A stretch of 64,000 bases of DNA from Conoideocrella luteorostrata (lineage: Eukaryota > Ascomycota > Sordariomycetes > Hypocreales > Clavicipitaceae). Below the pieces are notes generated by a model that saw only the letters and a program-made list of their open reading frames with translations, had not been told where the DNA came from and did not search any database. Shown piece by piece: positions 59,297 through 64,000 of this stretch. Both the position numbers and the translations under genes were made by a program. The number at the start of each line of letters is the position of its first letter. The first letter of the stretch is position 1. The stretch lies in NCBI GenBank assembly GCA_032433595.1, contig JASWJB010000074.1, forward strand, positions 86,969 through 150,968, given 5' to 3'.

Positions 59297-60195
59297 CTAT
59301 AATGAGGGCCATCTCTCATAGTCGGGGAAAAAAGAACTGTGGATTCTTTCCGCGTAATCGATAATAGTAGGGTAGCTTCGTACAATCTTGCCAGTCGCAG
59401 GCGCACTTTACGTGAGGGCCTCATGTAAGCAGATGCCAAAAAAAAAAAAAAAAGAATCAAAGGGAAGAGATCGTAGGGAAATACTCACGCGGTACACACT
59501 AGGCCTCCAACAATGAAGCCATAGACCGTCGCGTCTGCTTCTGTAGGCTCTGACCCTCCAAGGACCCAGAACGGCGCATCGTCGTCGTTCGTCTTGCTAT
59601 TCTTGCGACTATCCGACTTGACCGACTCGGTCAGCAGCGCGTTCAAGCTATCCCAAACTTCTTCCTTGAACATTGCCACCTCCTCATCGGTCAGACGCCC
59701 CGTGCCCTGGGTATAGAGACCGCTCGTGACGCTGCGCTGGGCCAGCCATCCAACGAATATCTGAAGCGGCCAAGGTACGGCCGCAAGCATGTTGGTCCGC
59801 ATCTCCATGTAGTTGTCGCACCATTTCTCGCGTGTTCCGTAGAAGTATACCCTGTCCTCCATGAGGGCGCGAATCGCTAGGTCGTGTGCTCTTTGTGCGG
59901 GGCGCAGAGCGGCATTCAGGTCGGGGAGAATGTCGTTCTCGACCAACTCGCGAATGATGAGAGTCGAATCACCCAGGGTGCAGGTTTGGCCGCCAGGTGT
60001 TGTGAGTTGGATGTAGGGAATTTTGCCTTTGGGCGCAGAGCGAGGTGATCCTCCTCCCAAGCGATATTGCGCAGCGCTGAAGCGCAGTCGAGCTTCCAAC
60101 TTGGTGACAAAAGGCGACCATACATACGTGCCACCGCGTGGTGAGCCACGAAAGACCGTGAGCTGGGGGCTGCTGCTCGCGTCCTCTTCAGGCAT
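59297..60195 (-). CDS. Glutathione S-transferase-like / metaxin-type (FAXC) protein
   Basis: 271 residues, exons 60195-59489 and 59405-59297. The 83-nt intron (GTGAGT...AAAG) contains a 16-T tract on the coding strand. The join gives ...VYGFIVGGLVCTAAP, followed by the characteristic C-terminus RSYPTIIDYAERIH...FFPDYERW. The N-terminal thioredoxin-like half has LTVFRGSPRGGTYVWSPFVTKLEARLR, GKIPYIQL and LGDSTLIIREL. The C-terminal half is helical with EPTEADATVYGF. This order fits the metaxin/failed-axon-connections branch of the GST superfamily. Catalytic GST activity is not assured; fungal homologues may be detoxifying or mitochondrial outer-membrane associated. The Asn/Asp/Lys-rich insert before FWVLGG is variable. 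Start: the ATG at 60195. Confidence 0.82.
59438..59453. repeat. 16-base A/T homopolymer in an intron
   Basis: A run of 16 A on the plus strand (poly-T on the coding strand) inside the GST-like gene's intron. It may act as a pyrimidine tract and is likely to vary in length. Confidence 0.85.
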
Positions 60196-61481
60196 GATTT
60201 TAAATGTTCGCTAGATCCTTTCAGTCGTATATATGGTGATGCTTCATACGGTTTCGACCTGAAAGTTGATGAGTAGCCAGGTTCTGCGAATTTGTGTCGA
60301 CGACGCTCATTAGTTTGAATAGACACGCGCTGAACGGGCAACATGCAACGCGACTGAGGTGGCTAGCATCGACACACCGGAAATGGTGTTGAGGGGCAGC
60401 CGCGTTAAGGTATAGCCAATTGGCGAGACGGATTGACTCCCGCAGCTATCCGGACAGTGCTGGGGAGAGGATGACTAAACGCTCTCATGACGTCATGAAT
60501 TGCAGGGAAAGTTTTGTCCGAGCTTTGAGATATCCGATCCGACCATAACGAAGACCTTCTCAGAGACGAAAGAAAGGCGAAAAGCAAAAAGCAAAAATCA
60601 AAAGTCTCTAGGGTAACTTCGGAGTAATATTTTCAGATCGGGATGGACCCGCGCCGTGATGTTGAGTGATGCCCGTTCGACCCCGGATCAAATAAGACGC
60701 CTGAATTGTCAGTGATGCTCAGACTACCGAGGAAACTGATTTGTAATATAGACTCCATTCAAAAGACATCTAATCCGTAACTAGCCTGCTTCTTCTTTGC
60801 ATTGACTCACGCTGGGGCCCCGTTGATGAATTCTACGACTGGTTTTCCCATGCCAAGGGCGACAGTCAACCTGTCTGCGAACCAAATGTTTGTCCCTAGA
60901 GGGGCAGTAGCGGGCGTCCATTACCCTGTTGCACCACTTGCAGCCAGCGGGACTCCACCACAGCGCCTCGGTCGTCGTCCATTGCCTATAGACCGCCGGA
61001 GACACTGCACCTCATCGCGTTAATTCCGCCAATGCAGCAAATTTTAGTGCAGCAACTTTGCTACAGCCAGGCTCGAAGTGATGACAAAGCTAAGAATGGA
61101 GCATGCAGTTATTTTATTGGAAAGTACACTGCGATTGGCCGTTGATGTTGTTTGGCTCGAAGCGGGCCAGTCGGCCCTTCTGTTCAATGCGCCAATTGTA
61201 CGGAATAGACAGTAGTTCGTTATGGTAAGTGGCTGCTTTCATGATGGTGGGGGTCATGATGGTACCCAAAATAGGCCAAACACTTGCGTCGGTGAAATTT
61301 CCTCATCTGAAGACTCTCCTGACGGAAATATCATGTCCATTAATAACTACTAATATACTACGTACCCACCCGTTCATCCAGTTTATGATTTATACATTTT
61401 TGTTATTCGGTACTCTACCTCAACTCTGTGTTCGCTTCCAACTCTTTGATCTCACTTCCAGACACTGAATCAAATTTGACA
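60196..61481. other. Divergent intergenic region
   Basis: About 1.3 kb between the GST-like gene (-) and the oxidoreductase gene (+), containing both promoters. Open frames here are short and without motif (for example 60802-61023 on the plus strand). Nothing else recognisable. Confidence 0.5.
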
Positions 61482-62650
61482 ATGGCGAACAAGGTTTTCA
61501 ACGTCGGTGTCATTGGATATGGGTGCGTAGGCTATTGAGAGTCAACAACTTTCCTCGTCCCGGCCTATGATGAGAGCGCCTTACTGACCCTGATGTCGAT
61601 AGCATGTCTGCCAAGATCTTCCACATCCCTTTCATTGCCACTACCCCTCAATTCAAGCTTCACAGTATCGTGCAACGAAGTCCAAAGGATGGCAATTCAG
61701 CACCTCAAGACCACCCCGAGGCAAAGCACTACACAGATGTGAAGCAGATGCTTGCGGATCCTGAGGTGGATGTTATTGTCGTGACAACACCTCCTGACAA
61801 TCATTTTGAGCTTACTAAATCTGCACTGGAGGCTGGCAAGCATGTTCTCACGGAGAAGCCTTTTGTGCCTACTTCTGCCGAAGCTGAGAAGCTCATTGCC
61901 ATTTCTAAAGAAAATAAGCGACTCATTTGTGTATACCAGAACCGACGCTGGGATTCTGACTTCTTGCTTGTTAAGCACCTTATTTCAAATGACATCCTCG
62001 GCCGCGTTGTTGAGTTCAACAGCCATTTCGACAGATACCGTGCTTCTGCCCCCACCAATTGGAAGGGCGAGCTTGGCATTCCGTCCGGTGGCAGTGCTCT
62101 CTTCGATCTTGGAACCCATCTTATTGATCAGGTCTATGTTCTTTTCGGAATGCCACAGGCTGTCCATGGACGTCTTCTGTCCCAACGAGCTGGCAAGGCT
62201 GATTTCTTTAACCCGGACGCTGTGTCGGCCGAGTTCACGTATCCTGACGGGAAGCTGGTTCATGTTCGTATCAGTGTACTCAGCGCGGAGACCGTTCAGC
62301 CCCGATTTTGGGTTCGTGGCTTCAAGGGCAGCTTCCACAAATTTGGCTTAGACCCCCAGGAGGATCAGCTCAAGGCTGGTGTGAAACCCACAGCGGCAGA
62401 CTTTGGACGAGAGAAAGCCGAAAATATGCGACTTGTTCTGGTGACTGAGGATGGAAAGATGAAGGAAGAGAAGGTGCCAGGACTGGAGCCCGAGACATAC
62501 AAGACATTCTACGCTGCCTTTGGAAAGGCTGTGGAAAGTGGGAAGCAGGAGGACGTTCCTGTCAAGGCTTCCGAGGCGAGAGATGTCCTGCGTCTTATTG
62601 AGGCTGTGCAGGAGAGTGCCAAGACGGGTAGAGATATTACATTCTCTTAA
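61482..62650 (+). CDS. Gfo/Idh/MocA-family NAD(P)-dependent oxidoreductase
   Basis: Cytosolic dehydrogenase of 362 residues, exons 61482-61522 and 61603-62650. The first exon of 41 nt supplies the dinucleotide-binding start MANKVFNVGVIGYG, which splices to MSAKIFHIPFI, completing the GxGxxx(K) fold. Further family features are VDVIVVTTPPDNHFEL, GKHVLTEKPF (the catalytic-Lys motif EKP) and YQNRRWDSDF in the second half. FDLGTHLIDQ carries the Asp-x-x-x-His pair typical of active sites. Length is normal. Substrates in the family are sugars, inositols and related polyols; this subfamily is uncharacterised to my knowledge. Missing the short first exon would leave a protein without its nucleotide-binding loop. 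Confidence 0.92.
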
Positions 62651-63064
62651 ATCAAATAAAAATAAATAATCAACGATGACTTATGACTCTAGCTTCGGTG
62701 GCTTGTGAGATGTGGAATGTCTTCTATGCACGCTGGGATACAGGTTTCATGATCTGAATCACCAGCGTTAGGGTAACGATAGAGAGGGATTGCTTTGTTC
62801 AACTCTAGAAACGAGGATTGCTGCAGGTTTGATGGATACGGGAACCTGTCACTCCGTCATGGTAGCCTCCAAGTGTGGAAGGTGCGATGTTTGGTCCTTC
62901 CATGTCGTGGAAAATCTACAGGCCTCCTCCACCTTAATCACCCCCGAGGGCTTTTGCATAGTGTTGTAGCAGCATGACGAAACCTCGCGACCCTCTCTGA
63001 TTTTGTATTCCGATAGCTTGTCTACCTCCACCATCAAGCTGAAGACGATAATACCTTGGAAATC
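62651..63064. other. Short intergenic region
   Basis: About 410 bases holding the 3' untranslated region of the oxidoreductase transcript. No other feature seen. Confidence 0.5.
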
Positions 63065-63955
63065 ATGGCATCATTCGTGATGCAAACCGGAGATCAAGCG
63101 GCCGGATGTCACTTTGGCGACCCTCGCATGGCCGACCGGGTCGGCCACAGTGCAGCGACAATACCGATTGTACATAAGACAGGCTTCCATAGAGCTAGAG
63201 GATCAGCTCAAGGCAGTAACAGAGTACGGCGCAAAGCCAGAACCGACCCTACTCCGGAAGACTTCTTTTACACTTCAGACAACCTGTCCACTCATGGCTG
63301 CTCATCTTCCGATCTACCATCGTCGCTCTTCGACCACCAAGACATCTCCAACTGGCGGAAAAGCGCCCGAGATCTTGAAGCTGGTTGTGTGTCATGGTCT
63401 TATTACCGAGATGATGGTCTATTATCATGGATCCGGTCAACGTTGTTGGATTCCGACACGTTTTTTGGCTCCAAGATAGACCTTAAATTGCGAAATCCTG
63501 GTTCGAGTGATGTTATAGGGTACTCAGCCCAAACCCCTTCCATGCTGATCACTTTCCTATGGAGATTTGTCATGCTTTTCATTTACTGTTTCTTCATTTC
63601 TGCCTGCCACTATCGTTTAGGACTCGCTTTCGGATTGTACTGCGGACAGCCCGAGTCCACAGGGCTCAACAACGAACCTATCATTGTTCCTACACCGTCA
63701 ATGGCGCTTATATGGTCGGAGGCACTCATAACTACGGGAGCTTGTTTTCTACTCGCCCAAGGCTATTTTGGGTTTGTAGCATTCCCATATTCACTGATGT
63801 GGTGCCCGCTGACCTTATATAGATTAAGATCCACTCGGGAACGGATGGAACGTGTGAAACAAACTGGCGTCACACTTGCATATTCGCTTATAAAAACAAC
63901 TACAACCGACACTCCTTCGGGCCTGTCAAAAGACGAATTGCAGTTAGTGATTTAG
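63065..63955 (+). CDS. Unrecognised ORF with two hydrophobic segments
   Basis: A 296-codon open frame from the ATG at 63065 to TAG. The first half is polar and not convincing: it overlaps another open frame (63114-63479), and one of the two must be false. The second half has two long hydrophobic stretches (MLITFLWRFVMLFIYCFFIS, then about 35 residues around ALITTGACFLLAQGYFGFVA), separated by a loop with GLYCGQPEST, as in a membrane protein. I do not recognise the family. It may be the last exon(s) of a gene with introns upstream, a remnant, or a chance frame. Confidence 0.3.
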   Translation: MASFVMQTGDQAAGCHFGDPRMADRVGHSAATIPIVHKTGFHRARGSAQGSNRVRRKARTDPTPEDFFYTSDNLSTHGCSSSDLPSSLFDHQDISNWRKSARDLEAGCVSWSYYRDDGLLSWIRSTLLDSDTFFGSKIDLKLRNPGSSDVIGYSAQTPSMLITFLWRFVMLFIYCFFISACHYRLGLAFGLYCGQPESTGLNNEPIIVPTPSMALIWSEALITTGACFLLAQGYFGFVAFPYSLMWCPLTLYRLRSTRERMERVKQTGVTLAYSLIKTTTTDTPSGLSKDELQLVI

Positions 63956-63982
63956 TATGTTTCATTAGTACCGGCTGCGGGC

Positions 63983-64000
63983 GGGGGGGGGGGGGGGGGG
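63983..64000. other. Terminal poly-G run
   Basis: The window ends in 18 consecutive G, preceded by GGGC. Such a run is rare in fungal DNA and is a familiar artefact of dark cycles at the end of short-read contigs. It could also be a real homopolymer. Confidence 0.6.

Overview
This is nuclear DNA from a filamentous ascomycete (Pezizomycotina). The gene set fits a sordariomycete, perhaps Hypocreales, but I infer that from gene style and cannot prove it here. The evidence is short spliceosomal introns (about 50-90 nt, one of 224 nt) with CTAAC branch points, a fungal Zn2Cys6 regulator, CYP51, a CFEM GPI-protein, a branchpoint-bridging protein and a Pff1-type vacuolar protease. Also present are decayed NACHT/ankyrin, nucleoside-phosphorylase-fold and DUF7580-like genes of the kind fungi use in non-self recognition. 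I resolved exon structures by hand, by joining frames at GT-AG sites (one GC-AG). All family assignments rest on remembered motifs, not searches.

Layout. 1-11.2 kb: no recognisable gene; it ends in a CT-rich, CA-repeat-containing leader. 11.2-21.2 kb: conserved block with a COL-26/BglR-type regulator (+), a class 3 lipase (-), and a divergent pair made of an ADA-family deaminase (-) and a Dal5-like transporter (+). 21.1-28.2 kb: graveyard of NLR-type genes. On the minus strand lie a DUF7580-like pseudogene and a frameshifted nucleoside-phosphorylase-fold gene; divergent on the plus strand is a 3.6-kb C2H2-like/NACHT/ankyrin pseudogene with many stops. 28.2-37.3 kb: an acyltransferase-like relic, an intact CYP51 (-), then 4 kb of A/T-rich debris. 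37.3-48.6 kb: housekeeping block with the branchpoint-bridging protein, vacuolar membrane protease, a two-domain aldo/keto reductase (-), a TIGR04076 protein and a lipid-droplet hydrolase. 48.6-55 kb: three secreted or surface proteins in sparse DNA (a Cys-rich small protein, a flavoprotein, a CFEM protein). 55-59.3 kb: no gene seen. 59.3-64 kb: GST/metaxin-like protein (-), Gfo/Idh/MocA oxidoreductase (+), an uncertain membrane ORF and a terminal poly-G run.

How they work together. Only two groupings look functional: the deaminase/permease pair, which shares a 1-kb promoter with GATA-type sites, and the secreted/surface trio. The most notable sequence-level signals are the decayed NLR cluster, a 9-mer (TACGGAGTA/TACTCCGTA) present ten times against about 0.5 expected, an intact CYP51 stranded among relics, and the aldo/keto reductase with an unfamiliar N-terminal domain.
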